Origin: CAYMLQ01 sp964390795
GTDB lineage: Bacteria; Verrucomicrobiota; Kiritimatiellia; RFP12; UBA1067
Direction: 5' to 3'
Assembly: GCA_964390795.1 (NCBI GenBank)
Contig: CAYMLQ010000346.1
Span: 1 to 6,417, forward strand
Length of the DNA stretch: 6,417 bases
Position numbers and translations under genes: made by a program. The notes under the pieces are model-generated. The model made no database searches. It saw only the letters and a list, made by a program, of their open reading frames with translations, and was not told where the DNA came from. Shown here piece by piece: positions 1 to 6,392 of the stretch; position 1 is the first letter of the stretch; every line of letters begins with the position of its first letter.

Positions 1-674
1 GCTCCGGGCATGCGGACGCCGTTCCCGGCGAGTATGTGACGCTGACCGTCAGCGACACGGGCTGCGGCATGGATCACGCGACGCTCGGGCACCTCTCCGA
101 GCCGGTATCGGACACCAAGGTCGCGGGCGAAAGCACGGGCCTAGGCCTGTCCGCCGTGTACGGCATCGTCAGGCAGCACAAAGGCTTTATCACCGTCAAC
201 AGCGAACCGGGAAAAGGAACGACCTTCCAGATCTGCCTACCCCGTTACCAGAGCGAGACCGAAAAGCATCCGAAAGCGAATCCGGCGCAAGCGGCCAGCC
301 GCAACTCCGAAACCGTGCTGCTCGTCGAGGACGAGCCGGCCCTCCTTAAGATGGGCAAGAGAATGCTGGAAAGTCTGGGCTACCGGGTGCTGGCGGCAGG
401 CACGCCAGCCGAGGCTCTCGAACTTGCCGAGAAGCACGCCTTCGAGATCCACCTGCTGCTGACCGACGTGGTCATGCCCGGGATGAACGGGTGGGACCTG
501 GCCAACAACCTGCTCTCCCTTTACCCGGACGTGAAGTATCTGTTCATGTCCGGCCACACGGCCAACATCATCGGCCACTACGGCGTTCTGGAAGAGGGAG
601 TGAACTTCATCCAGAAGCCGTTTTCTCAGCGTGACCTCGCGGACAAGGTTCGGGAGGCTTTGGACAGCCACTAA
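1..674 (+). CDS. Hybrid sensor histidine kinase, C-terminal part (HATPase end plus receiver domain)
   Basis: This is the 3' end of a two-component signalling gene. The reading frame (first whole codon at 3-5) is open to the left edge, so the start, the sensor region and the phospho-accepting His domain lie outside the window; the GTG at 36 is an internal Val. Residue numbers below count that Val as 1. The HATPase part shows the G1 box DTGCGM (7-12) and the G2 box STGLGLS (33-39), followed by the usual YGIV helix. A linker of about 20 residues leads to a receiver domain (about 92-210) with the acidic pocket VEDE (97-100), phospho-acceptor Asp144 in LTDVVMPG, the switch Ser172 in MSGHT and Lys194 in the KPF motif. 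It would phosphorylate itself on ATP binding and pass phosphate to its own receiver; its input and output are unknown. The strip before G2 reads SEPVSDTK where most relatives have FEPFFTTK. The gene ends at TAA 672-674, facing the next gene. Confidence 0.93.
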   Translation, partial: SGHADAVPGEYVTLTVSDTGCGMDHATLGHLSEPVSDTKVAGESTGLGLSAVYGIVRQHKGFITVNSEPGKGTTFQICLPRYQSETEKHPKANPAQAASRNSETVLLVEDEPALLKMGKRMLESLGYRVLAAGTPAEALELAEKHAFEIHLLLTDVVMPGMNGWDLANNLLSLYPDVKYLFMSGHTANIIGHYGVLEEGVNFIQKPFSQRDLADKVREALDSH

Positions 675-677
675 GGC

Positions 678-1670
678 TTACGCCGTAGCGCCGTGTCCCG
701 CGAAGATCCGATCCATCAGGGCGCTGTGTTCAGCATCCGTGTAGCCGCCGCTCTCGATGGTCACCCAGCCGTTGTAGCGGGCCGCTTCGATCGCCTTGCG
801 CACCGAGGCCCAGTCGACGCTGCCTTTGCCGATCGGCACAAAGTCGCCGTCGTTCTTCTTCTCGCGGTCGACCTTGAAGTCCTTGATGTGCAGTTTGGCG
901 ATGCTGCTGCCGAGGGTCTTCAGCCACTCCTCCGTCGGCGCGTAGCGCACATGGTTGCCGAGGTCGAGGTACGCCCGCACCCACGGCACGTCGAACGAGC
1001 GCACGAAGGCGTTCGCGAACACCGGCTGCACCCAGAGGTTGTTCCAGACGTTCTCCAGCGCGATGATCACACCTTCGCGCGCGGCCACGGAAATCAGCTC
1101 CTCCACGGCCAGCCGAGACAGCTCGGTCGCCCTGTTCTGCGCCCCGATGTAGGCAGCGAACGGCGCGTTGTCGCCTTCGGCCACCGACGTCACCGCCAGC
1201 GTGGCGGGATCGAACCCGATCTTGAACTGCGACGGCTTGGGCATCGCCATGCCGCCCACGCGGCACGGCACCAGCAGGATCGTCGACGCGCCGTAGGCCG
1301 CCGTCACCCGGATCATGCGCTTGACGTCGTCGATGGACGCGCGCCGCGCGTCCGCGTCGACATTGTTGAAGTCGGCCCACCCGCCCATGAAGGAGTGGAT
1401 CTTGAGCCCGTGCTTCTCCGCCGTGAGGCGTCCCTGCAAGGCCTGTTCGACCGTCACCTTCTTATCGGTCAGTTCGACGCCGGGAAAGCCCGCTTTCGCG
1501 ATCCGCTCGCACGTGGCGTCGTCCGCCACCGGCGCGATCAACGCCTTGTACAACTGCGTCTTGAACGCCGCCGCACCCTCGGCCGCCCGCGCCAGGCACG
1601 GCAGCGCCGCCGCCGCTCCCGCCGCCGCGGCGGTCCTCATGAAATCACGTCTGCTAAGCCGCATATTCAC
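678..1670 (-). CDS. Tat-exported sugar phosphate isomerase/epimerase-family TIM barrel protein
   Basis: The protein (330 residues from GTG 1670, 328 from ATG 1664) belongs to the AP-endonuclease-2-like TIM barrel family, which includes hydroxypyruvate isomerase, sugar epimerases and 3-keto-glycoside lyases. A Tat signal with SRRDF (RR at 7-8), an Ala-rich core and a likely cut after ARA (27-29) sends it folded across the inner membrane. Barrel strands carry the expected metal ligands: Glu206 (ALENVWN), Asp236 (YLDLGNH), His261 (LHIKD) and Glu306 (TIESGG). The VPIGKGSVDW motif (278-287) is typical of the family's C-terminal half. GTG 1670 shares GTGA with the TGA stop of the upstream oxidoreductase and has GGAG 8 bases before it; ATG 1664 has AGGGG 5 bases before it, so the start is unsettled. 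Tight coupling implies co-transcription and a shared substrate. The exact reaction cannot be read from the sequence. Confidence 0.9.
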   Translation of the reverse strand: MNMRLSRRDFMRTAAAAGAAAALPCLARAAEGAAAFKTQLYKALIAPVADDATCERIAKAGFPGVELTDKKVTVEQALQGRLTAEKHGLKIHSFMGGWADFNNVDADARRASIDDVKRMIRVTAAYGASTILLVPCRVGGMAMPKPSQFKIGFDPATLAVTSVAEGDNAPFAAYIGAQNRATELSRLAVEELISVAAREGVIIALENVWNNLWVQPVFANAFVRSFDVPWVRAYLDLGNHVRYAPTEEWLKTLGSSIAKLHIKDFKVDREKKNDGDFVPIGKGSVDWASVRKAIEAARYNGWVTIESGGYTDAEHSALMDRIFAGHGATA

Positions 1671-2968
1671 CCCTGTTTCTCCGGCGCGCCGGGCACCGCC
1701 CCTTTGAACTCGTCGACCATCGCGACATCGCCCTTTTCGAAGTCTTCCGCGCGGACAGAGTAATTCATGTTGTAGATCGGCGACTCCTTGTTCGTCAGCA
1801 GGTCGGACATGCGCACCATCTGGCCGGTGTAGGCGGCCAGCGTGCCGAGCAGCCCGCTGGCGGTCGCCATGGCGACCTGCTCGCCCTCCTGCAGCAGGTT
1901 GCCGCTCAGCAGTCCGGTGAGGAAATCGGCGTGCTCCATGACATACATGTTGTCGTCGCGGCCCGCGACGGCCTTCTCGTCAAACGGGAAGGGCTCGCTC
2001 GTGCCGTCCGGACGCATGATCTTGCTCCCCAGCACGTCGATCTGTCCGGTCGTGCCGCTGAGCATCGCGCAGCAGCGGTCGAAACAGCCGTTGATCTGCC
2101 GCGCCACCGCATGGATGTGCAGCCCGTTGCCGTAATCGTAGTCGATGCCGAAGCAGTCGTAGGTGTTGCCCGTAGAGCGCTGGTGGCGCGCGCCGATGCC
2201 CATCGCCTTTTCCGGCAGGCGGCCGATAAACCAGTTCGCGAGGTCGATCTCGTGAACCGCCTGCTCGGTCAGATGATCGGAGGACATCTCGCGAAAATGG
2301 TACCAGTTGTTGGCCATGTACGAGGCGTTGGTGTCCTCGGGGCGGCGGCGGCGCAGATAGTTGGCCGTGCTCATGCCGCCGTGGCAGCGGTAGACCACGC
2401 CGCCGCGGATCTCGCCGATGAGCCCGCCGCGCACCGGGCCGATCTGACGCAGCGCCCGGCTGTTGTGGCGGTGGCAGGTGCCCGAAAGAATGGAGAGCTT
2501 GGCCGCTTTTGCGGCCTCCACCACCTGCAGGAAGTGGCGCAGACCGGCCGGATCGGTCGCGATCGGCTTCTCGGCGAAGATATGCTTGCCGGCTTTGACG
2601 CACGCCTCGGCGTGTACGGCGCGGAAGATCGGCGGTGACGCCAACAGCACGATCTCCGCGTCGCTCTCCATGACCTTCTTGTAGGCGAGCGGACCGCTGA
2701 ACGCGAACTTCTCGTCGCACCCGTTTGCCTTACAGACGGCCGCAGCCTTCTCCTGGAAATAATCGGCCGCCGCCACCAACACCGCCTTGTGCCCGAGCCG
2801 CTCGGCCGCCTTGGTGATGTCCTTCACCGCGCCGCTGCCGCGCCCGCCGCACCCGACCAACGCGAACTTGAAGACGCGCTGCGCCTGCCCAAAAACGATC
2901 GACGGCGCCGCAGCCAAAGCCCCCGCCCCTGCCAAAAAAGCCCGCCGTGAAACACGCGTGTGGTCCAT
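1667..2968 (-). CDS. Tat-exported Gfo/Idh/MocA family oxidoreductase
   Basis: This 433-residue protein is an NAD(P)-dependent sugar dehydrogenase-type enzyme of the Gfo/Idh/MocA family. A Tat signal (VSRRAFL, RR at 8-9, hydrophobic stretch to about 26, likely cut after GQA at 29) precedes a Rossmann fold with FALVGCGGRG (35-44). EKPIA (133-137) holds the family's catalytic Lys-Pro, and VHEIDLANW (238-246) gives the conserved active-site His239. The C-terminal half is the usual beta-sheet substrate domain. Tat export of such enzymes fits the precedent of periplasmic glucose-fructose oxidoreductase, which leaves the cell folded with its cofactor bound. The start at 2968 is chosen because GGAGG (2976-2980) sits 7 bases upstream and the Tat motif follows at once; an in-frame ATG at 3019 would add 17 residues before the signal and spoil it. 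A strong promoter lies 63-91 bases upstream. The isomerase-fold gene follows directly. Substrate unknown. Confidence 0.92.
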   Translation of the reverse strand: MDHTRVSRRAFLAGAGALAAAPSIVFGQAQRVFKFALVGCGGRGSGAVKDITKAAERLGHKAVLVAAADYFQEKAAAVCKANGCDEKFAFSGPLAYKKVMESDAEIVLLASPPIFRAVHAEACVKAGKHIFAEKPIATDPAGLRHFLQVVEAAKAAKLSILSGTCHRHNSRALRQIGPVRGGLIGEIRGGVVYRCHGGMSTANYLRRRRPEDTNASYMANNWYHFREMSSDHLTEQAVHEIDLANWFIGRLPEKAMGIGARHQRSTGNTYDCFGIDYDYGNGLHIHAVARQINGCFDRCCAMLSGTTGQIDVLGSKIMRPDGTSEPFPFDEKAVAGRDDNMYVMEHADFLTGLLSGNLLQEGEQVAMATASGLLGTLAAYTGQMVRMSDLLTNKESPIYNMNYSVRAEDFEKGDVAMVDEFKGAVPGAPEKQG

Positions 2969-2975
2969 GCCCCAT

Positions 2976-2980
2976 CCTCC
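2976..2980 (-). promoter_or_regulatory. Ribosome binding site deciding the oxidoreductase start
   Basis: GGAGG on the minus strand stands 7 bases before ATG 2966-2968. It supports the 433-residue form of the oxidoreductase over the longer frame that opens at 3019. Confidence 0.75.
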
Positions 2981-3015
2981 CCGTTTACAAATTGAAACAC
3001 CTGCTAACGAACACG

Positions 3016-3035
3016 ACACTACAAAGTCATAGTGT
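3016..3035. promoter_or_regulatory. Dyad over the -10 element, candidate operator
   Basis: A perfect inverted repeat ACACTA-N8-TAGTGT (3016-3021 and 3030-3035) overlaps the -10 box and the expected start site of the oxidoreductase operon. A dimeric repressor bound here would block RNA polymerase. No regulator gene for it is in the window. It could instead form a small hairpin at the 5' end of the transcript, or be chance, since the arms are only 6 bases long. Confidence 0.4.
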
Positions 3036-3059
3036 AGGTATTGCCCATGCGTTTGTCAA
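3031..3059 (-). promoter_or_regulatory. Sigma70-like promoter of the oxidoreductase-isomerase operon
   Basis: On the minus strand a perfect -35 box TTGACA (3059-3054) is followed, after exactly 17 bases, by TACACT (3036-3031), a 4 of 6 match to TATAAT. Transcription would begin near 3024, giving a leader of about 55 bases before the ATG at 2968. This gives the two Tat-exported enzymes their own promoter, separate from the 852-residue gene upstream, which ends 104 bases beyond the -35 box. The match is unusually good for an intergenic stretch in GC-rich DNA. A dyad covers the -10 element. The call is from consensus alone. Confidence 0.65.
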
Positions 3060-3163
3060 CTGCGGGACACTCGGACTGCGGAAGTCGAACGACAGGCGGC
3101 CGCAGGGCAAGGGGGACGGCGGCGAGTTACGGGGACCCCGCCCTACCCGGCGCGACACGCACC

Positions 3164-5722
3164 TTACGGCTGCTGCCTCAAAAACAACCCCTCCAGCGGC
3201 CCGAGCGTCACGTTCGCGACGACGGGCTGGCCCGAGTTGGCCTTAGCGTCCTGGCCGGGCGTAGCGCACAGGCGGTGGAAGGCGCGGCCAGGCGCGAGCG
3301 CGGCGAGGTCGAAGGTGACCGGCGCGCGGCCTGGATTGGCCAGAATCATGCCGCGCTCAAAGAGTCGGCACTGGGCGTCGGGCGCCGCATGCGCGGTGAG
3401 CCCACGGAGCATGACGGGCTCCGAGCCTTCGATGCGGAAGGCCAGATCGACCTGCCTGGAACGGATGCCGCGAAAATAGAATGACGCTGCGAACGGCTTG
3501 CCGTTCACCCAGGTCATCAGCGAGCGCGGCGGCGTCAGCTCAGTCTCGGGCACACCCGTGCGGACGAGCTTCACGTCGCCCCAATACCCCTGGTCGGTCG
3601 TGGCGTTGTTTTGCGGGCCACAGTCCGCCACGAACTTGAGCCGAACGCGCCGGCCCGCCCACGTGGCGAGCGACACCGTGCGCGGCAGCCACGCGTGCGC
3701 CTTCGTCGACTCTTCGAAGACCTTTTCGAACGCGCCTGCGGTTGCGCCTGCGAGACCGGCCATCTGGACGCTGTACCAGACGCCATCTGAACGCGTCGGC
3801 GCCTTTTCCGACATGCCGAGGCTGAAGCGCAGTTCGGCATCCGGTGGCACCTCGACGTCGCGGCACCAGTAGACGTACCCTTTCACCGCTTTGAACGGCG
3901 GATGGATCGTGTAGGCTGGTAGCAGCGTGTCCCCAATCCTCACATTCGGCTGATACGTGACGCGTGCGCCGGTGGCGTCGTTGATGGGCTCCTCCGCGCG
4001 ACCGCGCAGGGCCATTCCGGTCGCCAGCGGAAGCCTCTCCAGCAGCGGCGCCGCGCCGCCCGCGACCTCGGCCTCCGCGTACCGCGCCATGCTGGCGGGA
4101 TAGCCTCGGCGCGGCTCGCCGTGCAACGTGGCGAAAACCGTCAGGTCGCCACCGGAGGCAGGCACGTCCCGAAGGGTGAATACCAGCTCGCTCGCAGTGG
4201 GGTCGGTGGATACGATCACGACGCCTGCCTCGGTCGCCCGCGCGGATACCGCACCCGTGATCCGCGCGGCAAGCGCCGCGCCCTTCAGCGAGCCTAGGCA
4301 GTCCGGTGCGGCTGCCGCCAGACGCACGGGCGGGCCAAGCGGACGCCCCAGCCAGCCGAGCCGGTTATCCGTCCCGCACACGAACTCGTCCCAGATGCCG
4401 ATACGGCCCTTGGACTCGTGCGGCGGCTGCAGGGCGTAGGTGAGCACCGCGTCGGAGAGCTGAGCGGCCGCAAAGACGAGCCGGTGCCGCGCGAACGGCA
4501 CCTCCGCATCCCTGTGCTCGCCGGGCCGGCCCTCGATCGGCTCCACCCACTTGTGGTTGATGTAGCTGAACGCGGGCGGATGCGCGTTGGCCATCCAGAA
4601 GGCGTGCCGGTTCAGTCCGCCCGACCAGTCGTCGAACGCCCAGTCGTCAAGGTTCGGCCACCCCTCGCTCTCGATGCCGTTGAGGAGTCCGAACGCGCGC
4701 TGCGAGCGGACGCCGCCCGGCCCCAGCGCGCCATCGCCCTGGATGATCCGATCAGGCCCCAGCCGCTCGCGCAATTTCTGCGCGAACCCGACCATGCCGA
4801 TCCCGTACTGGTTCACGCCGTTGATCACGCCGTCGTCAGCCCGTCCGTCGCCGTCGGTGTCGCCGCGCGTCTCGTTGAACATGACGTCGAATTCGAGCCC
4901 GTCGAGCACCTCCAGCTTGCCGCCCTTGCCGAACCAGCCGCCGAGATCATCCGCCAGCCGGTCCGCGCAGGTCTTGCCCTCGGCGTCCGTGGGACAGTGC
5001 GCCGCGAAATTGTAGAACCACAGCAGATGGTTGGTCTTGCCCCACGGGCCTTCGACCTGATGCGCGGCGGCCCGCGCCTGGCCCGCCTTGAACGCCAGCG
5101 GCCGCGTGCCGTAGCAGCCGCGCCTGACGCGGAGCGTGTTCGCCTTGGCGTCGGCCGACACGAGCTGCACCTGCTCGCAGCGCGACCAGTCGTGCTTGCC
5201 GTCTGCGGTCACGCCGAACAGCGCGAGGTCATCGCACGAGGTGCGGTAGCGCCCCGTCTCTGTGCGGAAGTCCCCCGCGTCCGCGACGCGGATCGTTGAC
5301 TCGCCCGTCTCTTCCGGAACGTCCGCCATGATCGGCGTGGCCGCGCGGTAAATCCAATGGCCGGGAAAGTAGTTGGACGAGGCATGCAGCGGATCACGCG
5401 CGTTGCCGTTGAAGTGCAGCAGCACGGCCTGCGCAGGGTTATCGCGCTTGAAACGGGTGAACCAGTCGGGATTGCGCGCCTCGCGCCCGACAATTTCCTC
5501 GTCGAGGCACTTGCCCATGAGGCCCATGAGCCGCCCGTACTCGGATTCCCACTTCTCGTAGGTCATGCCTTTGCGGTACGGCGCCGACTCCGAGGAGCGG
5601 AAGAAGAAGACGCGCGGATAGTCAGGCCCCAGCACCGTCAGGCCGGGCACCTGGGTGGCAAACCCCGCGCAGGCCAGCGCCGACACCAGAACGGCCGTGC
5701 CGATAGTCGCATTTCGTTTCAT
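3164..5722 (-). CDS. Large secreted protein, putative uncharacterised glycoside hydrolase
   Basis: This 852-residue protein is not one I can name. A signal peptide (KR at 2-3, hydrophobic 7-20, likely cut after GFA at 22) points to export by Sec. The N-terminal half reads like a (beta/alpha)8 barrel: a strand at AVLLHFNGNA (99-108), a strand DGLEFDVMFNE (274-284) with Asp/Glu at the position where many glycosidases hold catalytic acids, then IIQGDGALG (326-334) and NGIESEGWPN (348-357). Residues about 138-222 look like a small beta-domain inserted in the barrel. DTDGDGRADDG (288-298) resembles a calcium-binding loop. The second half is beta-rich; about 595-722 resembles a carbohydrate-binding beta-sandwich. 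ATG 5722 has a weak AGGG site 6 bases upstream. It lies 65 bases after the toxin gene with no convincing promoter between. The neighbouring sugar-type enzymes support a glycan role. Confidence is high that the gene is real, low for its function. Confidence 0.75.
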   Translation of the reverse strand: MKRNATIGTAVLVSALACAGFATQVPGLTVLGPDYPRVFFFRSSESAPYRKGMTYEKWESEYGRLMGLMGKCLDEEIVGREARNPDWFTRFKRDNPAQAVLLHFNGNARDPLHASSNYFPGHWIYRAATPIMADVPEETGESTIRVADAGDFRTETGRYRTSCDDLALFGVTADGKHDWSRCEQVQLVSADAKANTLRVRRGCYGTRPLAFKAGQARAAAHQVEGPWGKTNHLLWFYNFAAHCPTDAEGKTCADRLADDLGGWFGKGGKLEVLDGLEFDVMFNETRGDTDGDGRADDGVINGVNQYGIGMVGFAQKLRERLGPDRIIQGDGALGPGGVRSQRAFGLLNGIESEGWPNLDDWAFDDWSGGLNRHAFWMANAHPPAFSYINHKWVEPIEGRPGEHRDAEVPFARHRLVFAAAQLSDAVLTYALQPPHESKGRIGIWDEFVCGTDNRLGWLGRPLGPPVRLAAAAPDCLGSLKGAALAARITGAVSARATEAGVVIVSTDPTASELVFTLRDVPASGGDLTVFATLHGEPRRGYPASMARYAEAEVAGGAAPLLERLPLATGMALRGRAEEPINDATGARVTYQPNVRIGDTLLPAYTIHPPFKAVKGYVYWCRDVEVPPDAELRFSLGMSEKAPTRSDGVWYSVQMAGLAGATAGAFEKVFEESTKAHAWLPRTVSLATWAGRRVRLKFVADCGPQNNATTDQGYWGDVKLVRTGVPETELTPPRSLMTWVNGKPFAASFYFRGIRSRQVDLAFRIEGSEPVMLRGLTAHAAPDAQCRLFERGMILANPGRAPVTFDLAALAPGRAFHRLCATPGQDAKANSGQPVVANVTLGPLEGLFLRQQP

Positions 5723-5787
5723 GTCGCCCTTTTCAGTGAGACCGAGAAAGGAGAGAGTTTACTGCCTGACCGGCAAAGTCTTCATTG

Positions 5788-6051
5788 TCACAACAGACTA
5801 CCTCGATAAACCTCTTTCCGGTGAGCGATATGCAGAACCAGAACGTCGTCCCGCTGGATGATGAAAATGACGCGGTAGTCCCCTACCCGAAATTTTCTGA
5901 GCACGGGAAACTCGCCTTTGAGCACGGGAAACGATTTCGCGCCGTCCGGTAGAGCCGCGTCGATCTTGTCCAAGATGCTTGCGGCGACGGCTTTCGACAG
6001 CTTCGAAAGGTCTTTCCGAACGGACTTCTTGAATGTGACGTTATAGGCCAA
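5788..6051 (-). CDS. RelE/ParE-family toxin
   Basis: This 87-residue protein is a type II toxin of the RelE/ParE fold, most like RelE-type ribosome-dependent mRNA endonucleases. Family marks are the opening MAYNVTFKKSVRKDL, the LKGEFPVLRKFRVGDYRVIF block (44-63) with Arg55 and Arg60, and the end HRKEVYR (77-83), where RelE enzymes keep basic residues and a tyrosine used in RNA cleavage. The length is normal. Its start is TTG (6049-6051), overlapping the antitoxin's stop by 11 bases; GAGGG (6058-6062) lies 6 bases upstream and the first residues align with the family, so TTG is preferred. No in-frame ATG exists before the conserved region. Overlap and a weak start codon favour translational coupling and a lower toxin level than antitoxin. 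RelE versus ParE activity cannot be separated from sequence alone. Confidence 0.88.
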   Translation of the reverse strand: MAYNVTFKKSVRKDLSKLSKAVAASILDKIDAALPDGAKSFPVLKGEFPVLRKFRVGDYRVIFIIQRDDVLVLHIAHRKEVYRGSLL

Positions 6052-6259
6052 GCGACGCCCTCAGCGCTTTCGAAGAAACGACCTTGTCCGCCGGATTGTG
6101 CAACCGGTCCATGGCGATCCTCAGTTCGGCGAACTCCTCGAAATAGCATTCAAGCGCCTTCTGCACATGGAAGGACTTCGGACGCTCCGTCACCTCGGAC
6201 AGATCGTTCAGCCTGCGCGCGAGCGGCTCGGGCAGGCGGATGGAAATGGCGGCACCCAT
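6041..6259 (-). CDS. RelB-like ribbon-helix-helix antitoxin
   Basis: This 72-residue protein would neutralise the overlapping RelE-type toxin and repress their shared promoter. Residues 4-10 (AISIRLP) form the DNA-binding beta strand of a ribbon-helix-helix domain, followed by helices at about 11-22 and 28-50. The tail KALRASLGL (64-72) matches the toxin-binding end usual in this antitoxin class, commonly ELRKELGL. ATG 6259 is chosen because AAAGGAG (6266-6272) ends 6 bases upstream and the strand motif begins right after it; the open frame runs up to 6364 but would cross the promoter and operator. It precedes the toxin and overlaps it by 11 bases, the standard order for relBE. A palindromic operator lies next to its ribosome binding site. 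Confidence 0.88.
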   Translation of the reverse strand: MGAAISIRLPEPLARRLNDLSEVTERPKSFHVQKALECYFEEFAELRIAMDRLHNPADKVVSSKALRASLGL

Positions 6260-6272
6260 GTTTTGCTCCTTT

Positions 6273-6285
6273 GTTGTATTACAAC
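6273..6285. promoter_or_regulatory. Palindromic operator of the toxin-antitoxin pair
   Basis: GTTGTA-T-TACAAC is a perfect 6-bp dyad around one central base, directly upstream of the antitoxin's ribosome binding site. Its half-site resembles the TTGTAA-type hexads bound by the E. coli RelB ribbon-helix-helix dimer. Its placement over the expected transcription start fits autoregulation by the antitoxin or the toxin-antitoxin complex. Confidence 0.7.
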
Positions 6286-6312
6286 GATAGCAATGTATGA
6301 CAGTCCGTGCAA
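6284..6312 (-). promoter_or_regulatory. Candidate promoter of the toxin-antitoxin operon
   Basis: On the minus strand TTGCAC (6312-6307, 3 of 6 to the -35 consensus) is followed after 17 bases by TATCGT (6289-6284, 4 of 6), with TG at the extended -10 position (6292-6291). Transcription would start near 6277, inside the palindromic operator, leaving a leader of about 18 bases. The boxes are weak individually, but spacing and position relative to the operator are coherent. Confidence 0.4.
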
Positions 6313-6392
6313 CAGCAATTCGAGCGTTTTCGTAATCGGTTGGTGGCCGGGGGATCGAGGACACGCGCGTCGTGTGCGCGTAGCGCTGGGAG

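Noticed and set aside
693..1763. Long plus-strand open frame (356 codons) opposite the isomerase-fold gene
   Set aside because: It is rich in Arg, His and Ala with no recognisable domain, and lies opposite a gene with clear family motifs. Such frames are expected opposite GC-rich coding sequence.
1931..2638. Plus-strand open frame (235 codons) opposite the oxidoreductase
   Set aside because: It runs opposite well-supported Gfo/Idh/MocA coding sequence and shows no motif of its own.
2969..3019. 17-residue N-terminal extension of the oxidoreductase
   Set aside because: It would bury the Tat signal and crosses the good GGAGG site used by ATG 2968; its upstream ATG also falls right by the predicted transcription start.
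3130..3140. CGGGG-A-CCCCG palindrome after the secreted protein gene, considered as a terminator
   Set aside because: A single central base cannot form a hairpin loop without opening pairs, and no T-run follows on the minus strand.
4418..5299. Plus-strand open frame (293 codons) opposite the secreted protein gene
   Set aside because: Its composition is low in variety (Arg, Ala, Val, Pro, Glu), with no signal or domain; it is a shadow of the 852-residue gene.
5665..5672. Possible lipobox at Cys18 of the secreted protein
   Set aside because: The residues before the Cys are Ala-Leu-Ala, with Leu at -2 instead of -3; an ordinary signal peptidase cut after GFA fits better.
6260..6364. 35-residue N-terminal extension of the antitoxin
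   Set aside because: It would cover the promoter, the palindromic operator and the ribosome binding site, and does not resemble any part of the antitoxin family.
6361..6381. Alternating CG-rich short inverted repeats near the right edge
   Set aside because: Arms are only 5-6 bases in very low-complexity GC sequence and are easily explained by chance.
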